This document shows positions 26,363 to 34,739 of a stretch of DNA of 54,440 nt, one piece after another (the first letter of the stretch is position 1; each line of letters begins with the position of its first letter). Source of the DNA: an uncultured Gammaproteobacteria bacterium (GTDB lineage Bacteria; Pseudomonadota; Gammaproteobacteria; Pseudomonadales; Pseudohongiellaceae); assembly GCA_903837345.1 (NCBI GenBank), contig CAILUG010000024.1:1-54440 (forward strand), in the 5' to 3' direction. The notes under the pieces are model-generated. The model had not been told where the DNA came from. It did no database searches and saw only the letters and a list, made by a program, of their open reading frames with translations. The position numbers and the translations under genes are program-made.

Positions 26363-27439
26363 GTGAGTTACGAACGACCCAATGTGCAAGCGATGCACGG
26401 CTACACCTCGGGGGAACAACCCGACCAGCCGGATGTCATCAAACTGAATACCAATGAAAATCCTTACCCGCCGGGCCCGGCAGTAGCCAGGGCCCTGGCC
26501 GCACTGCAGGTGGAAAGCCTGCGTCGCTATCCGCCTCCAACGGCCATGGCGTTGCGCAAAGCACTGGCCGGCATGCATGCAATCGAGGTGGACAACATCG
26601 TGGTCACCAATGGTGGTGACGAATTGTTGCGCCTGCTGCTGGCCACTTTCGTAGCGCCAGAAGAATGCGTTGCTACCGCCTCACCCAGTTATTCGCTGTA
26701 TGAAGTGCTGGCTGCCGCCCATGGCTGCAGCATGAAACACTATCCGCTCAATACCGACTGGACTTTGCCGTTGAACCTCGCGGCTCAACTCAACGCGGAC
26801 AAAGTGAAACTGTGCTTCATCGTCAACCCGCATGCGCCGTCAGGGACGCTCTATCCGGCCCAACAGCTGGCAGCGCTGGCCCGCTCATTCAAAGGGGTGC
26901 TGGTGATTGATGAGGCCTATGTGAATTTCGTGGATCCTGAGCTTCATTACGACGCCTTGCCACTGATACGCGAACTCGACAACGTATTGCTGCTGCGCAG
27001 CTTCAGCAAAGGCTATTCACTGGCCGGATTGCGCATGGCCTATGGCATCGGTGCAAAATCACTGGTCAATCCGATGCAATACAAAACCAAAGACAGCTAC
27101 AACACCGACATCATCGCGCAAACTCTTGCACTGGCAGCTGTTGGTGACCAGGACTACGCAGCCAGCACCTGGCAGCAAGTACGGCAACAACGAGCCGTGT
27201 TGCGTGCAGCATTGCAGGACCTGGGCCTCGCCACGCCACCAAGCCAGAGTAATTTTCTGCTAGCGACTGTTCCTCCGTCCCACCAGGCAGAACGTATCTA
27301 CGGGGGGCTGAAAACAGCAGGCATTCTGGTGCGGTATTTCAAATTGCCCGGGCTGGATGACAAGCTGCGCATCACCATCGGCACGCCGGAAGAAAACCGG
27401 CGTTTGCTGCTGGCACTGCAACCCCTGCTGCAGCATTGA
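26363..27439 (+). CDS. hisC: Histidinol-phosphate aminotransferase
   Basis: HisC is a PLP enzyme converting imidazole-acetol phosphate plus glutamate to histidinol phosphate. I choose GTG at 26363 because CAGGAG lies about 7 nt upstream; an in-frame GTG at 26333 would add ten residues. Signature blocks are LNTNENPYPPGP, the VTNGGDELLRLL phosphate-binding segment, NPHAPSGT, DEAY and SFSKGYSLAGLR with the PLP Lys. Length is about 358 residues. No other his gene is adjacent. A related aminotransferase specificity (for example phenylalanine) cannot be excluded. Confidence 0.88.
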   Translation: MSYERPNVQAMHGYTSGEQPDQPDVIKLNTNENPYPPGPAVARALAALQVESLRRYPPPTAMALRKALAGMHAIEVDNIVVTNGGDELLRLLLATFVAPEECVATASPSYSLYEVLAAAHGCSMKHYPLNTDWTLPLNLAAQLNADKVKLCFIVNPHAPSGTLYPAQQLAALARSFKGVLVIDEAYVNFVDPELHYDALPLIRELDNVLLLRSFSKGYSLAGLRMAYGIGAKSLVNPMQYKTKDSYNTDIIAQTLALAAVGDQDYAASTWQQVRQQRAVLRAALQDLGLATPPSQSNFLLATVPPSHQAERIYGGLKTAGILVRYFKLPGLDDKLRITIGTPEENRRLLLALQPLLQH

Positions 27440-27440
27440 C

Positions 27441-27719
27441 ATGGGCAACCACTGGAAGACTACCCAGATTGTTCTGGCCTGCCTGGTGATAATGCTGGGC
27501 GGGTTCTGGACCAGCGTGACTTTTCTGGGCGAGAACTGGTCAGATCAATGGCACTATGCATTGAGCCTGCTTAACTTGCTGCTGCTGATATTGTTTTGTG
27601 CGGCTTTGCTGGTGGGCTTTATAAAACTGACTGCCTTGCTGTGGGAGAAGCTGGTAAACACAGCCGCCGCCACCAACAGCGACGAATCCCCTTCTCAACC
27701 CGATAACCGGCAAGAATAA
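27441..27719 (+). CDS. Small inner membrane protein, two predicted helices
   Basis: The 92-residue protein begins MGNHWKTTQIVLACLVIMLG one base after the hisC stop codon, so translation is probably coupled. Two hydrophobic segments (about 8-28 and 42-68) suggest a hairpin in the membrane with a polar C-tail (NSDESPSQPDNRQE). I recognise no family. Its last 25 bp overlap the convergent rimI gene. Confidence 0.6.
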   Translation: MGNHWKTTQIVLACLVIMLGGFWTSVTFLGENWSDQWHYALSLLNLLLLILFCAALLVGFIKLTALLWEKLVNTAAATNSDESPSQPDNRQE

Positions 27720-28180
27720 AGAATCGCGGCTTCACTGCCGGCCCCGCCTGGCAAGGCCGGATAATAGTGCGGGCGTTTACCGACCTGTGCAAAACCTGCC
27801 CTTTCATAAAGCGTACGTGCAGCCTGATTGGATTCCCTCACTTCCAGCACTGCCACACACATGCCTTTTTGTGCTGCTTCCTGCAGCACCGCGCGTAACA
27901 ATGATTGTCCCATCCCCTGACGTTGCCAGGCTGGGGCGATTGCAATATTGAAAATCTGGCATTCATCCGCAACCAGCAGAAATTCGGCGAAGCCAACCAC
28001 ACTCTGCCCGCGCTCAAGAACCCGCAATTGATGGTTGGCCTGTTGCATCGCATGTAACGCCGCTGTATCCCAGGATCCCGACAACAACGCAGGCAGTATC
28101 TGTGTCAGCTGCCATACATGCGGGCTTTGCATCGGCACATAGCCTGGAAGTGATCCGGTGCTCACGGCAGTTGCTTCCAC
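27695..28180 (-). CDS. rimI: Ribosomal protein S18-alanine N-acetyltransferase RimI
   Basis: The 161-residue GNAT enzyme acetylates the N-terminal Ala of ribosomal protein S18. The acetyl-CoA block is IAPAWQRQGMGQSLL (R/Q-x-x-G-x-G/A), preceded by CQIFNIAI. The C-terminal EVRESNQAARTLYERAGFAQVGKRPHYY block is RimI-specific. The GTG start at 28180 is uncertain; ATG at 28132 would give 145 residues. The gene lies 9 bp downstream of holD, the same pairing as in E. coli. Confidence 0.9.
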   Translation of the reverse strand: MEATAVSTGSLPGYVPMQSPHVWQLTQILPALLSGSWDTAALHAMQQANHQLRVLERGQSVVGFAEFLLVADECQIFNIAIAPAWQRQGMGQSLLRAVLQEAAQKGMCVAVLEVRESNQAARTLYERAGFAQVGKRPHYYPALPGGAGSEAAILYSCRLSG

Positions 28181-28189
28181 AAGAAAAAG

Positions 28190-28978
28190 TTACAGCCGGC
28201 CATGCAGCGGCAGTAATTGGCGCCAGACTTCCCGTTTCAATTCGGGAACTGCCAGCATTTCAGCCAGACTGTGGGTAGCCCAGCACTGATAAGGCAGACT
28301 GGCACCTGGAGTCACCGCTTCCAGACATTGTGCGGGGCCCTGGCCCAGCAGCAACAAGTGCTGCAGTGGCTGCGCGGCTGCAGCTTGTTGCAGAAACACC
28401 TGCAGATTGCGCCCGGCTGTCTGCGCATCAGCCACCGGCATGCCTGGCAGCGGCCATTTGAAATGCAGCATGCCAGCCAATACACCTTCCTGCCTGATTC
28501 CCAGCCAGCGCAACATGTTCTGCAGCAACCTGGTTTCTGCTTCCTGCAAGGCAGGCTTGGCCAAGGCAGGAATTTGCAAAGCCAGCGCCAAGCGCGGCTC
28601 CGGCATGCAAAACAGCAACTGGAATGGGGCAATGGCGTTGGTTTCGTCATGGGCAGAAGCGGTGGTGGCCACAATTGCAGTCAATGCCACTGCTGCAGGT
28701 TTGGTGTCTGCCTTTGAAACAGGAGGCGTTGCACTGATTTCCGTATCATTCAGCAACAGCCGTTTCGGTCCTGCTGCAACAGTTTTTACTGCAGGACCGG
28801 GTGCGGCTGGCATGGCATTGAAATCCTGCCTGTCTGAAACCGCAGGCTCGGCACTGGTAGCGGCCTCTTTTGACTCATTGCCCGCCAACTCTCTGGGCAC
28901 ATAGAGACTCACACCCAACTGTTGCAGGTAATAAAGCCTGAGTGCGGCAGTGTCGATGGTCTGGTTGGGCATGTGCAT
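28190..28978 (-). CDS. holD: DNA polymerase III psi subunit-like protein
   Basis: The psi subunit links the clamp loader to chi and SSB. The N-terminal LYYLQQLGVSLYVPREL matches the conserved psi start (LQQLGI). The C-terminal half has LQHLLLLGQGP and WATHSLAEMLAVPELKREVW, which resemble psi. An Ala/Pro-rich linker makes it 262 residues, much longer than E. coli HolD (137). Synteny with rimI immediately downstream supports the call. The start is taken as ATG 28978; ATG 28972 is two codons later. Confidence 0.75.
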   Translation of the reverse strand: MHMPNQTIDTAALRLYYLQQLGVSLYVPRELAGNESKEAATSAEPAVSDRQDFNAMPAAPGPAVKTVAAGPKRLLLNDTEISATPPVSKADTKPAAVALTAIVATTASAHDETNAIAPFQLLFCMPEPRLALALQIPALAKPALQEAETRLLQNMLRWLGIRQEGVLAGMLHFKWPLPGMPVADAQTAGRNLQVFLQQAAAAQPLQHLLLLGQGPAQCLEAVTPGASLPYQCWATHSLAEMLAVPELKREVWRQLLPLHGRL

Positions 28979-29221
28979 GTTCACCCGCTGGAATACGGTG
29001 ATTGTACCTTGAAGCAAGCATGCAAACCGGATGAAATACTGCAGCACCACGCAGATGGCGTTCAGAGGCCGGCCCCACCCCGGCTGCCAAACCGACCTGC
29101 ACCTCCGCTATCCCCGACTGTTATTTGAACCTGCTATTATCCGATTGCCATTCCGGCACCGGTATTTTCCGGAATCCTGGCAGCAATGATTTACGTTCAA
29201 TCAAACGGGAGAAGAGCAAAA

Positions 29222-29641
29222 ATGAGCATAATTGGCGAATTCAGGAATTTTGCGATGCGCGGCAATGTAGTCGACATGGCTGTGGGGGTCATCATCGGTG
29301 CCGCTTTCGGCAAAATCGTCACATCCCTGGTGAATGACATCCTGATGCCGCCCATTGGCGTCCTGATGGGGGGTATCGATTTTTCGGATATCGCCTTTAC
29401 GCTCAAAGCTGCGGCAGCAGGGACTGGCGCAGTCAAAATCAATGTAGGTGTATTCATCAACACCATCCTGGATTTCATCATCGTCGCTTTCACCATCTTC
29501 ATGCTGATCAAGCAAATGAACCGTTTCATGATCAAAAAAGAAGCTGAACCTGAGGCACCGCTGGTCAAGGAATGCCCGCGATGCATATCGGCAATTTCAG
29601 TGAAGGCTACCCGTTGCCCGCATTGCACTTCCGAACTTTGA
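29222..29641 (+). CDS. mscL: Large-conductance mechanosensitive channel with C-terminal zinc-ribbon-like tail
   Basis: MscL opens under membrane tension to release solutes during hypo-osmotic shock. The protein is 139 residues from ATG 29222. The first helix contains [21 protein letters not shown], the channel-lining TM1. TM2 lies around 78-98 ([19 protein letters not shown]). After a charged linker, the usual C-terminal helix is replaced by CPRC (118-121) and CPHC (132-135), a potential metal site in the cytoplasmic tail. The gene is monocistronic, with tRNA-Gly convergent downstream. Confidence 0.93.
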   Translation: MSIIGEFRNFAMRGNVVDMAVGVIIGAAFGKIVTSLVNDILMPPIGVLMGGIDFSDIAFTLKAAAAGTGAVKINVGVFINTILDFIIVAFTIFMLIKQMNRFMIKKEAEPEAPLVKECPRCISAISVKATRCPHCTSEL

Positions 29642-29679
29642 GGGAAACAGTGATTTGAAGGAAACAATGAGGCGTGGAA

Positions 29680-29753
29680 TGGAGCGGGTGAAGGGAATCG
29701 AACCCTCATCGTAAGCTTGGGAAGCTTCTGCTCTGCCATTGAGCTACACCCGC
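29680..29753 (-). tRNA. tRNA-Gly(CCC)
   Basis: The minus strand reads GCGGGTG ... CACCCGC plus TCCA, with a 7-bp acceptor stem and encoded CCA. The D-arm is GTAGCTCAATGGCAGAGC. The anticodon loop is TTCCCAA, giving anticodon CCC. The T-arm is GAGGGTTCGATTCCCTT. It is 74 nt including CCA. The closing pair of the anticodon stem is imperfect. It resembles E. coli glyU. Confidence 0.93.
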
Positions 29754-29824
29754 GCAGCTGTGGCCCAGCGCAGCCATGGCATTGTGCACGAGCTCAAACA
29801 GCAGTGGCAAGGCAATGTGCGGTA

Positions 29825-30310
29825 TCAGAATTCGTGCTGGTACCACTTTCTGATCATGTCCTGCTCGTAGTGCAGGGCGGCCGGGTCTTTCAAGCTCTGG
29901 ATGGCTTCATTGAAACCCATGTCACTGAATCTGGAGTCACCTGACTTCAGCACCTTGCCCTTGGCATCCTGCAGTTCATAACTGAGTTTAATGCTGGGGA
30001 AACCGGCATTGCGAACCACTCGCAAACCGAAAGGAAAGTCGGGATGAAAATATTCCATCTCACCGGCCATATCCAGATCCTTGATCTCGATCTTCAGTTT
30101 CTGGTCAGCGGGCAGCTTCTCTGCTTCCTTCTGAAAGGTTTTTTCAAGCTCTTTCATTACCCGCTCCTGGAATTTGGTCTGGCCCTCCTCCCCGGCACGG
30201 ATATCAGTGAATTTGGCCGGATCACCCCAGGCAAGTTCGAGTGTTGCTGCCCCGGCAACCGGTACCAGCGCCAACAAGGCAGCGGTAATGACAACCTGTT
30301 TTGACAACAT
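29825..30310 (-). CDS. DUF3016 periplasmic protein
   Basis: The protein is 161 residues from ATG 30310, which follows GGAGGTG at good spacing. The signal peptide is QVVITAALLALVPVAGAA. The mature part begins LELAWGDPAKFTDIRAGEEG, characteristic of DUF3016, and ends RFSDMGFNEAIQSLKDPAALHYEQDMIRKWY. Function is unknown. It is transcribed toward the tRNA-Gly gene 71 bp downstream and is divergent from the gallate dioxygenase gene. Confidence 0.85.
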   Translation of the reverse strand: MLSKQVVITAALLALVPVAGAATLELAWGDPAKFTDIRAGEEGQTKFQERVMKELEKTFQKEAEKLPADQKLKIEIKDLDMAGEMEYFHPDFPFGLRVVRNAGFPSIKLSYELQDAKGKVLKSGDSRFSDMGFNEAIQSLKDPAALHYEQDMIRKWYQHEF

Positions 30311-30595
30311 ATGACACCTCCATTTGATGGGTTGGCAGAGTTTAAATCGCAATTGCTGATGCCTGGTTATCTCATGCAAGCCGGTTAATTTCCGATTCAG
30401 ACGGCAAATACCTGCTGGCCGGCCGCTACTTTACTCCACAACACCATTGGTAACTGCGTCCACCTCACGCAATTTTGATCAGGAACAAGCCGCTCCGGTT
30501 GGTGAAAACCCCCATTCCCCTTATCATTGCCGCGCTTATTTTCAGGAACTTCACAGGTTCCCTCCAGCCTTAACCTTATCTATCCAGGAGCAGTC

Positions 30596-31885
30596 ATGGC
30601 CACTATCGTTGGCGGTATCGCCACTTCCCATACCCCTACCATCGGCTTCGCCCTCGATGCCAAGAAACAGAATGATCCGGTGTGGGCTCCGATTTTCAAA
30701 GGCTATGAGCCGGTCGTGAGCTGGCTGCAGGAGAAGGCGCCGGATGTCATCTTCTACATATTCAATGATCACATGACGTCGTTTTTCATGGATCACTACT
30801 CGGCGTTTGCACTGGGCGTCGGTGAAAACTTCCCGGTGGCGGACGAAGGTGGCGGTGCTCGCAATCTGCCGGCACTGAAAGGCCATCCCGCTTTGGCTGA
30901 ACATATTGCCAAGTGCCTGGTCGCCGATGAATTTGACCTGTCCTACTTCCAGGAAAAGGGTCTGGATCATGGCTGTTATTCACCGTTGTCACTGTTGCTG
31001 CCTCATGCAAACGGCTGGCCGGTAAAAGTGATTCCGTTCCAGGTGGGCGTACTGATGGCGCCGGGGCCGTCCGCCAAACGCTGCTACAAACTTGGCAAAT
31101 CGCTGCGTCGCGCCATCCAGAGCTTTCCGGGCGACCTGAAAGTCGTGGTTGCCGGCACCGGTGGCCTGTCGCATCAGGTACACGGCGAACGTTGCGGCTT
31201 CAACAATACTCCCTGGGACATGGAATTCATGGACCGTCTGGGCACTGATCCGGAAGGCCTGACCGACATCACGATCGCCGAACTGGCCAAACTGGGCGGC
31301 ATGGAAGGTGCCGAAGTCGTGATGTGGCTGATGATGCGGGGCGCACTGTCCGAGAAAGTGGAGAAAGTCCACCAGACCTATTACCTGCCATCGATGACTC
31401 CAATCGCCAGCCTGATTTTCGAAGAACGCTCCAGTGAAAAACCGGCCGAAAGCGATGCTGCCTACATGGAACGTGTCGATCACCAGCTGAAAGGCATCGA
31501 AAAACTTGAAGGTACCTATCCGTTCACACTGGGCCGCAGTGTCAAGGCTTTCCGTCTCAATGATTTCCTGCATCGCCTGATCGAACCGAAGCATCGTGAA
31601 TATTTCCTCAACAACCAGGAACAGTGCTTCAACGATTTCGCGTTGACCGATGAAGAAAAAGACATGGTGCGTCGTCGTGACTGGCGCGCGATGATTCACT
31701 ACGGAGTGATTTTCTTCATGCTGGAAAAGCTCGGCGCAGTGGTAGGCACCACCAACCTGCATATCTACGCAGCCATGAAAGGCATGAGCCTCGAAGACTT
31801 CCAGAAAACCCGTAACGCCCAGGTGTTGTACTCTGTTGCCGGCAAGGATGACAGCAAGAAGACCTGGGACAAACCAGCCAAGTAA
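30596..31885 (+). CDS. desB: Gallate dioxygenase (LigB-LigA fusion type)
   Basis: This Fe(II) extradiol dioxygenase cleaves gallate to 4-oxalomesaconate. The 429-residue protein starts at ATG 30596 after CAGGAG. It closely resembles Sphingobium DesB and Pseudomonas GalA as I remember them. The LigB-like part (about 1-280) has GGIATSHTPTIGFA and FYIFNDHMTSFF with metal-binding His residues, and GLSHQVHGERCGFNNT. The LigA-like part (about 310-420) has FRLNDFLHRLIEP and RRRDWRAMIHYGVIFFMLEKLGA split over two helices. Protocatechuate 4,5-cleavage is the main alternative. A 6-bp hairpin (31895-31910) separates it from the DUF6152 gene. Confidence 0.88.
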   Translation: MATIVGGIATSHTPTIGFALDAKKQNDPVWAPIFKGYEPVVSWLQEKAPDVIFYIFNDHMTSFFMDHYSAFALGVGENFPVADEGGGARNLPALKGHPALAEHIAKCLVADEFDLSYFQEKGLDHGCYSPLSLLLPHANGWPVKVIPFQVGVLMAPGPSAKRCYKLGKSLRRAIQSFPGDLKVVVAGTGGLSHQVHGERCGFNNTPWDMEFMDRLGTDPEGLTDITIAELAKLGGMEGAEVVMWLMMRGALSEKVEKVHQTYYLPSMTPIASLIFEERSSEKPAESDAAYMERVDHQLKGIEKLEGTYPFTLGRSVKAFRLNDFLHRLIEPKHREYFLNNQEQCFNDFALTDEEKDMVRRRDWRAMIHYGVIFFMLEKLGAVVGTTNLHIYAAMKGMSLEDFQKTRNAQVLYSVAGKDDSKKTWDKPAK

Positions 31886-31927
31886 CAGCTGCATCGGCAC
31901 TGCTGTGCCGGTACCGGGAGGGACAAA

Positions 31928-32329
31928 ATGGGTAGCCGGTTTGCCTGCTTGTTGTCACTGCTGCTTCTGGCAGCTCCTGTGCTGGCACATCACAGCTATG
32001 CCGACTACGACCGCACTGAGCGGTTCGAGCTGCATGGCATCATCACCCAAATCCATTGGGGCAATCCGCACATCATTTTCATGGTGCGATCCGGCAACAC
32101 CACCATGCGGGTGGAATGGGTGACAGTGACCGGTGCTGACAAGACCACAGTCAGCAAAGACCAGTTCGCAGTGGGTGATGAAATGATCGTGATCGGCAGC
32201 CGCAATATCAATCCTGACCGGCACATAATGACTCTCGTGAAGGAGTTGCAGATGCCGCAGAAAAACTTTCACTGGGTCTCCCCGTCCCTGAACGGGAATC
32301 CCAACCAGCATCCGGGGCTGGGGCTTTGA
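31928..32329 (+). CDS. DUF6152 exported protein
   Basis: The 133-residue protein has a short signal peptide (LLSLLLLAAPVLA) followed by HHSYADYDRTERFELHG, the mark of DUF6152. It is small, beta-rich and periplasmic. Genes of this family often accompany PQQ dehydrogenases and aromatic-degradation genes, as here; that is my recollection rather than something the sequence proves. It is 42 bp after desB and probably co-transcribed. The mature His-His start could bind copper, which is speculation. Confidence 0.8.
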   Translation: MGSRFACLLSLLLLAAPVLAHHSYADYDRTERFELHGIITQIHWGNPHIIFMVRSGNTTMRVEWVTVTGADKTTVSKDQFAVGDEMIVIGSRNINPDRHIMTLVKELQMPQKNFHWVSPSLNGNPNQHPGLGL

Positions 32330-32413
32330 CCTGAAGGGAATTTGGGCAAGGCACTAGGCGAATCCGGGCCTGGTGATTACAATGCCGGCCCGCATGTGGT
32401 TCACGATATAGTT

Positions 32414-32490
32414 CGGAGTGTAGCTCAGCTTGGTAGAGCACTGCTTTCGGGAAGCAGGGGTCGAAGGTTCGAATCCTTTCACTCCGACCA
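32414..32490 (+). tRNA. tRNA-Pro(CGG)
   Basis: The sequence has a perfect 7-bp acceptor stem CGGAGTG / CACTCCG with encoded ACCA. The D-arm is TAGCTCAGCTTGGTAGAGCA. The anticodon stem is CTGCT / AGCAG with loop TTCGGGA, giving anticodon CGG. The T-arm is GAAGGTTCGAATCCTTT. Total length is 77 nt. It lies between the DUF6152 gene and the second PQQ dehydrogenase, with 148 bp downstream to that start. Confidence 0.95.
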
Positions 32491-32638
32491 TTGTGTGCAG
32501 TTTTGTCCCGCTTTTATGATTGGCCCCGGTTTTCCGGAATCTCCTGCCGGTCGGCATCAGTTTGCTTTACCTGGCCCGGCCACTTCCTTACGCTTGGCCA
32601 CCCGCATGTCTCACGATCCGACCCGGAGCCTGATAATC

Positions 32639-34732
32639 ATGAATATCCTGCCTAGCCCGAGATTGTCCTGTGCCACAACTTTTGCAGCAGTGGCCCGTTG
32701 GTTCGCGGTGATGTTGCTGCTGTCTGCTTCGGCTGTGCATGCCCAGCAGGATTTTTCGCCTGCCGCTCTGAGCAGGTTTCCGACCACCAGCTGGCCCACC
32801 AATGGTGGTGACATCTTCAACCGCCGCTATTCACCCCTTACCGGAATTACCCCGGACAATGTCGCCAACCTCAAGGGCGTCTGGCGCACTCATCTCGATG
32901 GCTCCGGCACCGGGCCCCGCCACAGTGGCGAAGCCTCACCGCTGGTGTACAACGGCATGGCCTACGTCGTGACCGGCGATGATGATGTGTTTGCACTCAG
33001 CATCAAGACCGGTGAAATAGTCTGGCAATACAAGGCCAATCTGGATTTTCTGATCAGCACGGTGTGCTGCGGCTGGACCAGTCGTGGCGTCGGTCTCGGC
33101 GATGGCCGTGTTTATGTCGGCCAGCTGGACGGCAAACTCAAGGCCCTCGACATGAAGACTGGCAAAGTCGTATGGGAAGTGCAGGCTGAAAAGTGGGAAG
33201 AAGGCTATACCATCACCGGCGCGCCGCTCTATTACGACGGTATGGTGATCACGGGTTTTGCCGGTGGCGAACGCGGTATCCGTGGCCGGGTCAAAGCCTA
33301 TGACGCGAAAAACGGCAAGCTCAAGTGGACTTTCTATACCATTCCCGGCCCCGGCGAATTCGGCCACGACACCTGGCCGGCAGACAATGACCTGTGGACG
33401 AATGGCGGCGCCTCGGTGTGGCAGACCCCGGCTGTTGATCCAGAACTCGGCCTTGTGTATTTCTCAACCGGCAACGCCGGCCCGGATTTCAACGGACATG
33501 TGCGCAAAGGCAACAACCTGTTCACTTCGTCGATCCTGGCGCTGGATGTCCATACCGGCAAATACCGCTGGCATTTCCAGCAAGTGCATCACGACATCTG
33601 GGACTATGACGGTCCCAATCCGGTGATCCTGTTCGACATCACCATTGACGGCAAACCGCGCAAGGCGCTGTCGCAAGCCAGCAAAACCGGCTGGATCTAT
33701 CTGCTTGATCGCGTGACCGGCCAGCCCCTGATCGGCATCAACGAAAAAGCCGTGCCACAAGAACCCCGCATGAACACCGCTGCCACCCAGCCACATCCGG
33801 TGGGTGATGCATTCGTGCCACAAAGCTTGCGCATCGCGCCCGAAGGTTTTGATCTGGTCAATGGCGGCAAAATCTTCACGCCGTACTGGACCAGCCCGGT
33901 GGTGGCTGCGCCCGGTGTTGCCGGCGGTGCCAACTGGCCCCCGAGTGCGCACGACCCGCGCACGGGCTATACCTATGTCTGCGCCGCCGACAAGCCGTTT
34001 ATTTTCCAGTCGCTTGATATTCCAGCTGAGCGCCCGCCAGCAGGTGCCAATTTCCCGGGGGGTGAATTCAAAGGGGAACCGCTGCCCAATCTTGGCATTC
34101 TGGCAGCACTCGACATGCACACCAACACGCTGGTATGGCAGCAATTATGGGCTGAACCCTGCTTCAGCGGGCTTGCACTCACAGCCAGCGGACTTTTGTT
34201 CGTGGGTCGCAATGACGGTCGCCTGACTGCTCTCGACAGTGCCACCGGCAGGAAATTGTGGCAATTCCAGACTGGCGCCGGCATGAATGCGCCAGTGAGC
34301 ATTTTCGAATATGAAGGCAAGCAATACGTTATTGCCTATGCTGCCGGCAACACACTGGCGCCTTCACCGCACGGCGATAACGTGTGGCTGTTCTCGCTGG
34401 ACGGCACCATGAAAGAAGCCGAACCGCCAAGCAAGACCGTGGCTTCCACTGCCGGCGCCACCACAGCAGTCACCGTCGCCGAGGGCAAGCCTGACATTGC
34501 AGCCGGCATGACGGTGTTCCGTTCGGCCTGTGTCGCCTGCCACGGTGATGATGGCCACGGCGGTCATGGTGGCGGCATCGATCTGGTGAATGCCCGTGAT
34601 TTTTCCATGGTAGTAAATGTGATCTCGCAAGGGCGCAAGAACATGCCTGCGCTGGGATCGGCCTTCACACCCGTACAACTGCGGGATGTAGCGGGTTATG
34701 TATTGCAACAAATAGCCAAACCCGCGAAGTAA
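32639..34732 (+). CDS. PQQ-dependent dehydrogenase with C-terminal cytochrome c domain
   Basis: This is a second quinohemoprotein, 697 residues from ATG 32639 (GGAG upstream). ATG 32606 is possible but lacks a ribosome site. A signal peptide (WFAVMLLLSASAVHAQ) sends it to the periplasm; unlike the 1120 enzyme it has no lipobox. The propeller shows C143-C144 (TVCCGW) and WDYD at 321-324. Heme c binds at CVACH (631-635), with M669 in NMPALG as likely axial ligand. The Gly/His-rich stretch GDDGHGGHGGG follows the heme motif. The substrate is unknown; an alcohol or aldehyde linked to the adjacent aromatic pathway is plausible. Confidence 0.9.
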   Translation: MNILPSPRLSCATTFAAVARWFAVMLLLSASAVHAQQDFSPAALSRFPTTSWPTNGGDIFNRRYSPLTGITPDNVANLKGVWRTHLDGSGTGPRHSGEASPLVYNGMAYVVTGDDDVFALSIKTGEIVWQYKANLDFLISTVCCGWTSRGVGLGDGRVYVGQLDGKLKALDMKTGKVVWEVQAEKWEEGYTITGAPLYYDGMVITGFAGGERGIRGRVKAYDAKNGKLKWTFYTIPGPGEFGHDTWPADNDLWTNGGASVWQTPAVDPELGLVYFSTGNAGPDFNGHVRKGNNLFTSSILALDVHTGKYRWHFQQVHHDIWDYDGPNPVILFDITIDGKPRKALSQASKTGWIYLLDRVTGQPLIGINEKAVPQEPRMNTAATQPHPVGDAFVPQSLRIAPEGFDLVNGGKIFTPYWTSPVVAAPGVAGGANWPPSAHDPRTGYTYVCAADKPFIFQSLDIPAERPPAGANFPGGEFKGEPLPNLGILAALDMHTNTLVWQQLWAEPCFSGLALTASGLLFVGRNDGRLTALDSATGRKLWQFQTGAGMNAPVSIFEYEGKQYVIAYAAGNTLAPSPHGDNVWLFSLDGTMKEAEPPSKTVASTAGATTAVTVAEGKPDIAAGMTVFRSACVACHGDDGHGGHGGGIDLVNARDFSMVVNVISQGRKNMPALGSAFTPVQLRDVAGYVLQQIAKPAK

Positions 34733-34739
34733 AAACCTT

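Noticed and set aside
32414-32490. tRNA-Pro as attachment site of an integrated element
   Set aside because: No integrase gene and no repeated 3' tRNA end were seen in the window.
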